From the NCBI RefSeq assembly GCF_009193135.1, contig NZ_VUKC01000019.1, forward strand, positions 1 through 64,000: a stretch of DNA of 64,000 bases, given 5' to 3'. This DNA comes from Georgenia satyanarayanai (GTDB taxonomy: Bacteria; Actinomycetota; Actinomycetes; Actinomycetales; Actinomycetaceae). The translations under genes and the position numbers were made by a program. Shown here piece after piece: positions 7,191-15,585 of the stretch (the first letter of the stretch is position 1; every line of letters starts with the position of its first letter). A model generated the notes under the pieces. That model was not told where the DNA came from, did not search any database, and was given only the letters and a program-made list of their open reading frames with translations.

Positions 7191-8222
7191 TCAGGCCCGG
7201 GCGACGGGCACCGCCCCCGATCGAGCCGGCAGGCCGGTGCACCCGCAGTCCGGGTGCACCGGCCACTGCTGTGTCCGGGGCACCGGCCGCCGCGCGTCGA
7301 CGACCAGGCTCGCGCCCGCGACCGCGACCGGCTCGCCGTCGAGGTGGGCCACCAGCTGCCCGACGGTGACGGCCGCCGCGAGCAGGCAGGTGCACGCCTC
7401 CACACCACGGGCGGGCGTGCCGAGCAGCTGCGTGGCCACCGCCGGCCAGCGCTCGTCCGCCGCCGTGCGGTGCAGCTCGACGCAGCGCCCGCACGGGCCC
7501 GCCCCGGGAATGACGAGCGGACCGACGACGACGTCGACCTCCCGCGTGACGACGAGCAGGTGGACGACGTCCTCCCGCACGAGAGGCCGCAGCCGCACCG
7601 GGTCGCTGACGTCCTGCTCGACGAGGACGACAACGTCGGGCCGGGTGCGCGCCGGCGCCGAGGTGCGCAGGTGCGGGTAGGTCAGGCGCAGGACCGCCCG
7701 GCCACGCTCACCGCGCTCCTTGCCGACGTCGTGCAACCCGTAGCCCCCCGGGCCCACGTCGTCGCGCCGGACCCGGGCCCGGTCCTCCACGAGCAGCGTC
7801 CCCACACCCGCTGCCGCCAGTCCGGAGGCGACGAGCAGACCGAGCCGCCCCAGCCCGAGGACGGCGACGACCGCCCGGCCGCGGCGGGCGACGACGTCGC
7901 TCGCGTCCCGCTGTGCCACCCGCGACCAGTGGTCGACCTCCGCGCCGAGCCCCTGGTGGTCGAGGGACGGGTCGCGGGTCCGTTCCAGGGCCCCGCACGC
8001 GTCGAGCCGGGCGAGGAGCTCGCGGGCCCGTCCGGCGCGCACCCCGAGCCCGCGGCCGCGGGCGAGGAAGGTGGCCTCGCTCGTCTCCCGCTCCAGGCCG
8101 TCGAGCAGCCGCTGCTCCTCACCCGAGAGCCCGTCGAGGACGACAGCAAGGTCCGGGTCCGCGTGGAGCTGGCTGCTGCCCTCCTGGCGCCACAGCACGT
8201 GGGTGCCTGGTCGTAGTCGCAT
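7191..8222 (-). CDS. ThiF/E1-like nucleotide-binding protein of unknown role
   Basis: 343-residue protein with a central Rossmann segment VLGLGRLGLLVASGLAAAGVG followed by LLVEDRARVRRDDVG, the pattern of E1/MoeB/ThiF adenylating enzymes. Cys-rich pairs CGRC and CGC in the C-terminal half may bind zinc. The N-terminal ~120 residues are helical and contain no recognised domain. The canonical E1 Arg-Asn motif after the glycine loop is not obvious, so activity is uncertain. ATG at 8222 has GGGAGGGCAG upstream. A ThiF-like gene beside whiB7/uvrD2 is common in actinobacteria, but its substrate is not known to me. It is convergent with whiB7, two bases between stop codons. Confidence 0.7.
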   Translation of the reverse strand: MRLRPGTHVLWRQEGSSQLHADPDLAVVLDGLSGEEQRLLDGLERETSEATFLARGRGLGVRAGRARELLARLDACGALERTRDPSLDHQGLGAEVDHWSRVAQRDASDVVARRGRAVVAVLGLGRLGLLVASGLAAAGVGTLLVEDRARVRRDDVGPGGYGLHDVGKERGERGRAVLRLTYPHLRTSAPARTRPDVVVLVEQDVSDPVRLRPLVREDVVHLLVVTREVDVVVGPLVIPGAGPCGRCVELHRTAADERWPAVATQLLGTPARGVEACTCLLAAAVTVGQLVAHLDGEPVAVAGASLVVDARRPVPRTQQWPVHPDCGCTGLPARSGAVPVARA

Positions 8223-8359
8223 CTGCCCTCCCACCCCGAGGATGGCACCGGCGTGCCCGGCACCGCGCGGATACTCCCGCGGGCTGTGGACAGGCCCGCC
8301 TGTGGACGGGGACCTCCCGCGCGGCGTGGGTGTCGGCGGCCGGCCGTAGATTGGGAGAC

Positions 8360-8893
8360 ATGTCGGAGATCGAGGTCAGGCGCAGCCGTCGGCGCACCCG
8401 GACGGTCCAGGCCTTCCGCGAGAACGGCCGCACCGTCGTCGCCATCCCCGACCGCTTCACCGCGGCGGAGGAGGCGGAGTGGGTGGCGCGGATGGTCGAG
8501 CGGCTCGAGCGCACCGGCCGCCGGCGGCGACCGTCGGACGCCCAGCTCGCCACCCGTGCCGGGCAGCTGTCCGAGCGCTACCTCGAGGGGAGCGCCCGTC
8601 CCCGGTCGGTGGCGTGGGTGGGCAACCAGACCACCCGCTGGGGGTCGTGCACCCCGAGCACAGGCACCATCCGCATCTCGGAGCAGGTCAAGGGGATGCC
8701 CACGTGGGTGCTGGACTACGTCCTCGTCCACGAGCTCGCGCACCTGCTCGTCGGAGGCCACGGCCCCGACTTCTGGGCCTGGGTCGAGCGGTACCCCCAG
8801 ACGGAGCGGGCGCGCGGCTTCCTCGACGGCGTGTCCTTCGCCCGCCGGCTCGAGGGCAACCCCGCACCCGAGCCGGGCGGGACGGAGGACTAG
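8360..8893 (+). CDS. YgjP-like (WLM/DUF45) zinc metallopeptidase
   Basis: 177-residue protein with the zinc site HELAH in the context VLVHELAHLLVGGHG, preceded by the family segment WGSCTPSTGTIRIS. Both are hallmarks of the YgjP/DUF45 metallopeptidases. ATG at 8360 lies seven bases after a -10-like TAGATT (8347-8352), so the transcript is probably leaderless even though GGGAGAC could also act as a ribosome site. Its TAG stop shares the palindrome CTAG (8890-8893) with the stop of the convergent DUF2342 gene. The substrate is unknown. Confidence 0.88.
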   Translation: MSEIEVRRSRRRTRTVQAFRENGRTVVAIPDRFTAAEEAEWVARMVERLERTGRRRRPSDAQLATRAGQLSERYLEGSARPRSVAWVGNQTTRWGSCTPSTGTIRISEQVKGMPTWVLDYVLVHELAHLLVGGHGPDFWAWVERYPQTERARGFLDGVSFARRLEGNPAPEPGGTED

Positions 8894-10338
8894 CGCGAGT
8901 CGCCGTCGTCGTCCACGTCGGGACGGCTCCCGTCGGTGCCGGTCTCGCCGGGGTCCTGCGGATCCGCGGACTGCTCCGCCTCGGCGAAGATGCTCGCGAG
9001 GGCGGCATCGACATCCTCGTCGGCGCTCGCGGCGGCGTCGCGGGCGGCGACGAAGCCCTGGGGGTCGTCGAGCTCCTCGGCCGTGGGCATGAGGTCCGGG
9101 TGGGACCACAGGGCGTCGCGCTCCTCGATGCCACGCTGGTCGGCGAGGTGCGTCCACAGCGCCGCGGCCTCGCGCAGCCGCCGCGGCCGCAGCTCCAGGC
9201 CGACGAGCGAGGCGAAGGTCTGCTCGGCCGGACCGCCCGCAGCGCGGCGCCGCCGGACCATCTCGCGCAGCGGCACGCCGTGCGGCAGGTGCGGGGCCAC
9301 GGCCTGGCCGGCCACGACCTCCACCCAGCCCTCGACGAGCGCCAGGGCCGTCTCGAGGCGCACCAGCGCCGCGCGCTGGGCGTCGCTCTGCTCGAGGGCG
9401 AACACACCGCCGGAGAACGCCTCGCGCAGGGACTCGGGGTCGCTGGGGTCGAGGCCGCGGACGGCCTCCTCGATCGCCGCCGTGTCGATGGAGATCTCAC
9501 GCGCGTAGGCCTCCACGGTGCCCAGGAGATGGGCGCGCAGCCACGGCACGTGCGCGAAGAGCCGCGCGTGGGCGACCTCGCGGACGGCGAGGAAGAGGCG
9601 CACCTCCTCGGCCGGGGCGTCCAGGCCCTCCGCGAAGGCGCTGACGTTGGCGGGGACGAGGGCGGCGTCGTGGCCCTCGACGAGCGGCAGGCCGGTGTCG
9701 GAGGCGCCGAAGGCCTCTCCGGCGAGCGTGCCCACGGCCTGTCCCACCTGCATGCCGAAGACGGCGCCGCCGAGCTGGCGGATCATCCCGCCCCCCGCAC
9801 CGGCACCCAGGCCGGCGGCGAGCGGGTGGTCGCCGAGCTCCCGGGTCTGCTCCTCCAGGACACGCTCGAGCGCGCGCGCCACGGAGGTGGCGATCGGCTC
9901 GGCGAGCGTCTTCCAGGTCGGCAGCGTCTCGCGCGCCCAGTCCGAGCGGGACCACGCCCGGGTCGCACCCCCGCTGGGGCCCAGCTCGGTGACGGCGTCC
10001 AGCCACAGGTCCGCCACGCGCAGCGCCTCGGTCACCTCGGCCGCCTGGGCGGCGGTGACGGCGACGTCACCGGTCTGACGCACCACCTGGGTGGCGACGT
10101 CGCCGGCGAGGGCCCAGTTGACGGGGTCGCTGCCTCCGGCCGCGAGGATGTGCTGCATCTGGCCGAGCATCATCGCCAGCTGGTTGCGGTCCTGGGGGAG
10201 GCCGGCGGCGTTGGCCATCGCCTCGGGGTCGAGGCCCGCGGCGCGCATCGCGGCCATGGCCTCGTCGGCGGCCTGCGGCCCGAGCATGGAGCGCAGCAGC
10301 GCCTCCCAGCTCTCCTCACCGGCGGGGTCCTGGCTCAT
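8890..10338 (-). CDS. DUF2342 / zinc-dependent-metalloprotease-family protein
   Basis: 482-residue cytoplasmic protein matching the actinobacterial DUF2342 family, annotated as zinc-dependent metalloprotease or putative hydrolase. Features are the N-terminal ExxWxxLLRSMLGP helix, a Gly-rich centre (AAGLGAGAGGGMIRQLGG), and VREVAHARLFAHVPWL. In that motif the first His of a classic HExxH is Arg, so catalysis should not be assumed. The C-terminal ~50 residues are acidic and low-complexity. ATG at 10338; it diverges from the PDZ protease gene, a pairing conserved in actinobacteria. The role is unknown. Confidence 0.8.
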   Translation of the reverse strand: MSQDPAGEESWEALLRSMLGPQAADEAMAAMRAAGLDPEAMANAAGLPQDRNQLAMMLGQMQHILAAGGSDPVNWALAGDVATQVVRQTGDVAVTAAQAAEVTEALRVADLWLDAVTELGPSGGATRAWSRSDWARETLPTWKTLAEPIATSVARALERVLEEQTRELGDHPLAAGLGAGAGGGMIRQLGGAVFGMQVGQAVGTLAGEAFGASDTGLPLVEGHDAALVPANVSAFAEGLDAPAEEVRLFLAVREVAHARLFAHVPWLRAHLLGTVEAYAREISIDTAAIEEAVRGLDPSDPESLREAFSGGVFALEQSDAQRAALVRLETALALVEGWVEVVAGQAVAPHLPHGVPLREMVRRRRAAGGPAEQTFASLVGLELRPRRLREAAALWTHLADQRGIEERDALWSHPDLMPTAEELDDPQGFVAARDAAASADEDVDAALASIFAEAEQSADPQDPGETGTDGSRPDVDDDGDSR

Positions 10339-10472
10339 TCGAACAGCTCCGATCCTTCGGGGGGCACCACGGTAACCCCGGCGCGCGACGCGTCCGAGCG
10401 CGGCCGGAGCGGTTTCGCCCAGGGCGTGACCACGCCGGACGGTTCGGCGTGCCGCCCGGCGGGGGTGATGAT

Positions 10473-11597
10473 GTGGCGGTGCCCCTGCGACCCGACCAGC
10501 CTCCGGAGACCGGTGACGACCGGCCGCTGCTCACCCCCCGGACGGTGACCGCCGCCGTCGCCGGGGCGGTCACCTTCGTCCTCGCCCTGGCGATGCTGTT
10601 CGTCACCCCGCCGTACGCGGTCCAGAGCCCCGGCCCGACCCTCGACACGCTCGGGGACGTGCCCGACGGCTCCCCGCTCATCACCGTCGAGGGCACCGAG
10701 ACCTATCCCAGCGACGGGCAGCTGCGCCTCACCACCGTCTCCACCCGTGGCGGCCCGGGCTACCCGGCCACCGCCGCGCAGGTGATCGGCGGCTGGCTCT
10801 CCGGGACGACGACGGTCCTGCCGCGCGAGGCGGCCTTCGACCCCGAGCAGACGCGGGAGGACGTCGAGGAGGAGTCGACCATCCAGATGACCTCCTCGCA
10901 GACCAACGCCACCGTCGCGGCGCTCACCGAACTCGGTTACGACGTGCCCACCGAGCTGCGCGTCGCCGGCACCAGCCCCCACGGCCCGACCGCCGGGCTG
11001 CTCGAGGAGGGCGACACGCTCGTCACCATCGCCGCCGGCGCCGGTCCCACCGAGCTCAGCTCCTTCGCCGTGCTCAGCGAGGTCCTGGCCGACACCCCGC
11101 CCGGGTCCACGGTCACCCTCGGGGTCGAGCGCGCGGGGCGGGAGACGCCGGTGGAGGTCGTCACCGCCGACGACGGCGACGGCGGCAGCCTCCTCGGCGT
11201 CATGATCTCCCCGGAGGTCGACCTGCCCGTCGACGTCGGCTTCGCCATCGAGAACATCGGTGGCCCGAGCGCGGGCCTCATGCTCACGCTCGGGATCGTC
11301 GACATCCTCACCCCCGGCTCGCTCACCGGCGGGGCCGTCGTCGCCGGCACCGGCACCGTCGACCTCGCCGGCGACGTCGGACCGATCGGGGGCATCGCCC
11401 AGAAGATGGCCGGCGCGGTGCGCGACGGCGCCGAGTGGTTCCTCGCGCCGGTGGAGAACTGCGGTGAGGTCACCGGCGCCGTGCCGGACGGGCTGGAGGT
11501 CGTCGCCGTCGACACCGTCGCCGACGCCGTCGCGGCGCTCGAGGCCGTGACGGAGGGACGGACCGGGGATCTCGAGCGCTGCCCGGCGGCCCCCTGA
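10473..11597 (+). CDS. Membrane-anchored PDZ / Lon-like (S16) protease
   Basis: 374-residue secreted-side protease with one N-terminal membrane anchor (residues ~23-45), a PDZ domain (about 160-240) and a Lon-type catalytic domain. The Ser-Lys dyad is Ser266 in GGPSAGLM and Lys311 in IGGIAQKMAGA. Family members act outside the membrane on unknown substrates and are near-universal in actinobacteria and Firmicutes (YlbL-like). The start is uncertain: GTG codons at 10449, 10473 and 10479 are all in frame. 10473 is chosen because GGGGGTGAT lies just before it. Confidence 0.88.
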   Translation: MAVPLRPDQPPETGDDRPLLTPRTVTAAVAGAVTFVLALAMLFVTPPYAVQSPGPTLDTLGDVPDGSPLITVEGTETYPSDGQLRLTTVSTRGGPGYPATAAQVIGGWLSGTTTVLPREAAFDPEQTREDVEEESTIQMTSSQTNATVAALTELGYDVPTELRVAGTSPHGPTAGLLEEGDTLVTIAAGAGPTELSSFAVLSEVLADTPPGSTVTLGVERAGRETPVEVVTADDGDGGSLLGVMISPEVDLPVDVGFAIENIGGPSAGLMLTLGIVDILTPGSLTGGAVVAGTGTVDLAGDVGPIGGIAQKMAGAVRDGAEWFLAPVENCGEVTGAVPDGLEVVAVDTVADAVAALEAVTEGRTGDLERCPAAP

Positions 11598-11601
11598 GCG
11601 G

Positions 11602-12159
11602 CTAGGAGAACGTCGCGCGCAGCGCCTCGACGAGCCCGGGCACGGCGTCCGGGGAGCCGCCCACGGCGTCGTCGGAGTCGTTGTTGCGCGAGCGCAGCGC
11701 GCACCACGACTCCCCGGTGCGCAGGACACCCGCGACGATCCGCACGTCCTGCCGGTCGGGGTGCGCCTCGAGGTAGGCGACGGCCTCCTCGGGGTCGCGG
11801 GGCATGTCGGTCTCCGCCTCCGGCGGGACGACGATGCGCTCGACGACGATCGCGGCGCCGTCGACCTCCTCTGGCCAGCCCAGCTGCGCGAGGAGCTCCT
11901 CGAGGGTGTCGGCCTGCGGCAGGCCGTCCTGCTCGATCGACAGCAGGTGCTCGGGGTCCAGCCGCGCCGACTCCTCCGCGCCGTCGGGCAGCTCGGGGGC
12001 GAGCGCGGGGTTGACCGCCAGCGCCGAGGCCGTGCGCACGAGGGAGAAGACGAGGACCGGGGAGTCCCATCCCAGCGAGCCGACGTGGCGCTCGATGTCG
12101 AGGACCGCCTCGGCGAGGGCGCGCTGGCGGGGGGTGGGGTCGGTGGGGGAAGCCGTCAT
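11602..12159 (-). CDS. PPA1309-like conserved actinobacterial protein
   Basis: 185-residue soluble protein matching the PPA1309 family by its RALAEAVLDIERHV start and its WDSPVLVFSLV and VERIVVPPEAE segments. No catalytic motif is visible and the family has no known function. ATG at 12159 follows a -10-like GATCAT (12166-12171, minus strand) by six bases, suggesting a leaderless mRNA. The gene is convergent with the PDZ protease (four bases apart) and divergent from UPF0182, an arrangement conserved across actinobacteria. Confidence 0.75.
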   Translation of the reverse strand: MTASPTDPTPRQRALAEAVLDIERHVGSLGWDSPVLVFSLVRTASALAVNPALAPELPDGAEESARLDPEHLLSIEQDGLPQADTLEELLAQLGWPEEVDGAAIVVERIVVPPEAETDMPRDPEEAVAYLEAHPDRQDVRIVAGVLRTGESWCALRSRNNDSDDAVGGSPDAVPGLVEALRATFS

Positions 12160-12294
12160 GCGCCCATGATCGCGCACGTCAGGACGGGGAGGCGAGCGGC
12201 GCATGTGGGAACCTAGGAGGTGGGCGGCGCGTTGTCCCGACAGGGGCGACCTCACGCCGCCTCCCGACAGCTCCACGACCGAAGGTGCCACCAC

Positions 12295-15200
12295 GTGACG
12301 ACTTCTTCCGTCCCACGACCACCGCGGCCCGCCGGAGGCCGACGACGGGGCGCGCTCGTGCCCACACTCGTCGTCCTCGCGGTGCTCGCGGCGATCCTCA
12401 TGCTCACCGCCCAGTTCTGGACGGAGGTGCTGTGGTTCTCGCACCTGGACTTCGAGGAGGTCCTGTGGCGGGAGTGGACGACCCGAGCCGTCCTCTTCGC
12501 CATCGGGTTCCTCGTCATGGGCCTGTCCGTGTGGCTCGGCCTGCGCCTGGCCTACCGCTCGCGCCCCATCTACGCGCCGGTCACCCCTGAGCAGCAGAAC
12601 CTCGACCGTTACCGCGAGAGCGTCGAGCCGCTGCGCCGGATCGTCATGATCGGTGCGCCGATCGTCCTGGGCGTCTTCTCCGGCATCTCCGCGAGCGGGA
12701 ACTGGCGCGCGGTGCTCATGTGGCTCAACCGTGAGCCCTTCGGCACGACCGACCCGGAGTTCGGGATCGACATCGGCTTCTTCGTCTTCACCCTGCCGGT
12801 GCTGCGCACGCTCATCTCCTTCCTCATGACGGTCGTCCTCATCACCCTCGTGGCCTCGCTCGTCACGCACTACCTCTACGGGGGCATCCAGCTCGCCGGC
12901 CGCCCCGAGCGGGTCACGCGGGCGGCGCGGGTGCAGCTGTCGATCATGGCGGCCGTCTTCGTCCTGCTGATCGGCGCGAACTACTACCTCGACCGCTACT
13001 CGCTGCTCGTCGGGCAGAACGACCGCTTCGCCGGTGCCTCCTACGCCGACATCAACGCCAACCTCCCCGCGCGCACCATCCTCGCGGTCATCGCCGTCCT
13101 CATCGCGGTGATGTTCGTCGTCGCCGCCTTCCGTGGCAGCTGGATGCTGCCCGCCGCCGGCGTGGGCCTCATGATCCTGTCCGGAGTCGTCATCGGCGGG
13201 ATCTACCCGGCGATCGTCCAGCGCTTCCAGGTGACGCCCAACGCCGTCGAGTCGGAGTCGCCCTTCATCCAGCGCAACATCGACGCGACGCTCGCCGCCT
13301 ACGGGCTCGACAGCATCGAGAGCCAGACCTACGACGCCGTCACCGAGGCCGAGGCCGGGCAGCTGCGGGACGACACCGAGTCGACCGCCAGCATCCGCCT
13401 GCTCGACCCGAACATCGTCAGCCCCACCTTCCGCCAGCTCCAGCAGAACCGGCAGTACTACGACTTCAACTCCACGCTGTCGGTGGACCGCTACGAGATC
13501 GACGGCGAGAAGCGCGACACCGTCATCGCCATCCGTGAGCTCAACCAGGAGGGCCTGGGCAACGACCAGCGCACCTGGGTCAACGACCACACGGTGTACA
13601 CCCACGGCTTCGGCGCCGTGGCGGCCTACGGCAACACCGTGTCGGGCGACGGCCAGCCGGCGTTCTTCGAGTACGGCATCCCCTCGATCGGTGAGATCGG
13701 GGAGTACGAGGAGCGGGTCTACTTCGGTCAGAACACCCCGAGCTACTCGATCGTCGGCGCCCCGGAGGGCACCGAGCCGTGGGAGCTGGACTACCCGAAC
13801 GACGCCGCCCCGCAGGGGCAGGTCAACACGACCTACACGGGCGACGGCGGCCCGAGCCTGGGCAACCTGTGGAACCAGCTGCTCTACGCGATCCGGATGG
13901 GCTCGGAGCAGATCCTCTTCTCCGACCGCGTCAACGACGAGTCGCAGATCCTCTACGACCGCGACCCGCACGTGCGCGTCCAGAAGGTGGCGCCCTACCT
14001 CACCCTCGACGCCCGGGCCTACCCGGCGATCGTCGACATGGACGGCGATGAGTCGACGCCCAAGGAGCTGGTGTGGATCGTCGACGGCTACACGACGACG
14101 AACGAGTACCCGTACTCCGCACGCGAGTCCCTCGAGGACGCGACCACGGACGCCCTCACCGACGAGCTGGGCGGTGTCGTCGTCGGCCCCGCCCCGGAGG
14201 AGGTCAACTACATCCGCAACTCCGTCAAGGCGGTCGTCAACGCCTACGACGGTGAGGTCACCCTCTACGAGTGGGACGAGGAGGACCCGATCCTCCAGAC
14301 CTGGCAGAACGTCTTCCCGGACCACATCTCGCCGATGAGCGACATCAGCGGTGACCTCATGAGCCACCTGCGCTACCCGGAGGACCTGTTCAAGGTCCAG
14401 CGTGAGCTGCTCAGCCGCTACCACGTGACCGACGCGGCCTCGTTCTACTCCGGCGGCAACTTCTGGAACATCCCCAACGACCCGACCGCTGGGGAGGGAG
14501 TGCCCCAGCCGCCGTACTACCTCACGCTGCAGATGCCCGAGCAGGAGAGCGCGGAGTTCTCGCTGACCTCGAGCTTCATCCCCGGTGGCCAGACGGACCG
14601 GAACATCCTCACCGGCTTCCTCGCGGTCGACTCCGAGACCGGGAACACGCCCGGCGAGGTGAGGGACGGCTACGGGCAGCTGAGGCTGCTCGAGCTGCCC
14701 TCGGACGTCACGGTGCCCGGACCGGGCCAGGTGCAGAACACCTTCAACTCCAACCCGACGATCTCCACCGAGCTCAACCTGCTCCAGCAGGGTGGCTCGC
14801 AGGTGCTGCACGGCAACCTCCTCACGCTGCCGGTGGGCGGCGGCCTGCTGTACGTCCAGCCGGTGTACGTCCAGGCCTCGGCCGGTACCCAGTACCCGCT
14901 GCTCCAGTACGTGCTCGTCGCCTTCGGTGAGGAGATCGGCTTCGCGCCGACACTGACCGAGGCGCTCGACCAGGTCTTCGGCGGTGACTCGGGTGCCGAG
15001 GGCGGGGACGCCGACGTCGTCGACGAGACGCCAGAGGGCGAGGAGCCGACCGAGCCCGAGGGCACCACCGAGGTCGACGCCGGTGCGCAGCAGCGCCTCA
15101 CCGAGGCGCTGGCGGCCGCGAACCAGGCGCTGCAGGACGGCCAGGCGGCCCTCACGGAGGGTGACTGGACGACCTACGGCGAGGCGCAGGCCCGCCTCCA

Positions 15201-15360
15201 GGCCGCGCTCGCGGATGCCGCCGAGGCCCAGCAGGAGCTCGATGCCGCGGCGGGCGAGGTCCCGGCGCCCGAGGACGGCGAGACGGCGCCCGCGGGCGAG
15301 GAGGGCGAGGCGCCCGCCGACGGCACACCGCCCGAGACCGGCGACGCCGGCGGCGGCTGA
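12295..15360 (+). CDS. UPF0182 family large membrane protein
   Basis: 1021-residue integral membrane protein. The first ~320 residues contain about seven hydrophobic segments (the first LVPTLVVLAVLAAILML). A long extracytoplasmic region of conserved UPF0182 sequence follows (NDHTVYTHGFGAVAAYGN, YYLTLQMP). The last ~130 residues are an Ala/Glu/Pro-rich tail with a helical segment QQRLTEALAAANQALQ that is likely surface exposed. GTG at 12295 is preferred because upstream starts would add residues before a conserved N-terminus. Function is unknown, but the family is widespread in actinobacteria. A hairpin at 15375 ends the transcript. Confidence 0.9.
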   Translation: MTTSSVPRPPRPAGGRRRGALVPTLVVLAVLAAILMLTAQFWTEVLWFSHLDFEEVLWREWTTRAVLFAIGFLVMGLSVWLGLRLAYRSRPIYAPVTPEQQNLDRYRESVEPLRRIVMIGAPIVLGVFSGISASGNWRAVLMWLNREPFGTTDPEFGIDIGFFVFTLPVLRTLISFLMTVVLITLVASLVTHYLYGGIQLAGRPERVTRAARVQLSIMAAVFVLLIGANYYLDRYSLLVGQNDRFAGASYADINANLPARTILAVIAVLIAVMFVVAAFRGSWMLPAAGVGLMILSGVVIGGIYPAIVQRFQVTPNAVESESPFIQRNIDATLAAYGLDSIESQTYDAVTEAEAGQLRDDTESTASIRLLDPNIVSPTFRQLQQNRQYYDFNSTLSVDRYEIDGEKRDTVIAIRELNQEGLGNDQRTWVNDHTVYTHGFGAVAAYGNTVSGDGQPAFFEYGIPSIGEIGEYEERVYFGQNTPSYSIVGAPEGTEPWELDYPNDAAPQGQVNTTYTGDGGPSLGNLWNQLLYAIRMGSEQILFSDRVNDESQILYDRDPHVRVQKVAPYLTLDARAYPAIVDMDGDESTPKELVWIVDGYTTTNEYPYSARESLEDATTDALTDELGGVVVGPAPEEVNYIRNSVKAVVNAYDGEVTLYEWDEEDPILQTWQNVFPDHISPMSDISGDLMSHLRYPEDLFKVQRELLSRYHVTDAASFYSGGNFWNIPNDPTAGEGVPQPPYYLTLQMPEQESAEFSLTSSFIPGGQTDRNILTGFLAVDSETGNTPGEVRDGYGQLRLLELPSDVTVPGPGQVQNTFNSNPTISTELNLLQQGGSQVLHGNLLTLPVGGGLLYVQPVYVQASAGTQYPLLQYVLVAFGEEIGFAPTLTEALDQVFGGDSGAEGGDADVVDETPEGEEPTEPEGTTEVDAGAQQRLTEALAAANQALQDGQAALTEGDWTTYGEAQARLQAALADAAEAQQELDAAAGEVPAPEDGETAPAGEEGEAPADGTPPETGDAGGG

Positions 15361-15374
15361 CCCGGCACGGCGGT

Positions 15375-15408
15375 CCGGCGGGCGGTGAGTCACCTCACTG
15401 CCCGCCGG
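15375..15408 (+). terminator. Terminator after the UPF0182 gene
   Basis: Inverted repeat CCGGCGGGCGGTGAG (15375-15389) and its near-perfect complement (15394-15408) around a four-base loop, 15 bases after the stop codon. There is one mismatch. Confidence 0.7.
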
Positions 15409-15409
15409 A

Positions 15410-15439
15410 TTGCCACCGGGGGTCCCCGCCGCGTAAGGT
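15410..15439 (+). promoter_or_regulatory. Promoter of the initiator tRNA gene
   Basis: TTGCCA (15410-15415) and TAAGGT (15434-15439) are spaced by 18 bases, ending 12 bases before the tRNA. Confidence 0.65.
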
Positions 15440-15451
15440 GGTGACTACCGA

Positions 15452-15528
15452 CGCGGGGTGGAGCAGTTCGGTAGCTCGCCGGGCTCATAACCCGGAGGTC
15501 GCAGGTTCAAATCCTGCCCCCGCTACCA
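15452..15528 (+). tRNA. Initiator tRNA-Met (anticodon CAT)
   Basis: 77-nt cloverleaf with encoded CCA. The anticodon loop is CTCATAA on a stem with three consecutive G-C pairs (CCGGG/CCCGG). The T loop GTTCAAATC is present, and the acceptor begins CGCGGGG and ends CCCCGCT-A-CCA, leaving the first position unpaired. The GGG/CCC anticodon stem and unpaired position 1 identify it as initiator, not elongator. Confidence 0.97.
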
Positions 15529-15564
15529 GCAGAAGGCCCGGACCATCAGGTCCGGGCCTTCTGC
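15529..15564 (+). terminator. Perfect 16-bp terminator of the tRNA gene
   Basis: GCAGAAGGCCCGGACC pairs exactly with 15549-15564 across the loop ATCA, directly after the tRNA CCA. It can also stop transcripts of the convergent RsbP-like gene. Confidence 0.9.
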
Positions 15565-15585
15565 GTTCCCCCGGGAAGTCCCCGC

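Noticed and set aside
11602-15393. A 1263-codon open frame on the minus strand
   Set aside because: Only its last ~185 codons (12159 down to 11602) are a real gene. The rest mirrors the UPF0182 gene and is made of Asp/Arg/Val/Gly-rich shadow sequence without domains.
15361-15585. Additional tRNA genes near the initiator tRNA
   Set aside because: Only one cloverleaf can be drawn; the flanking inverted repeats are terminators.
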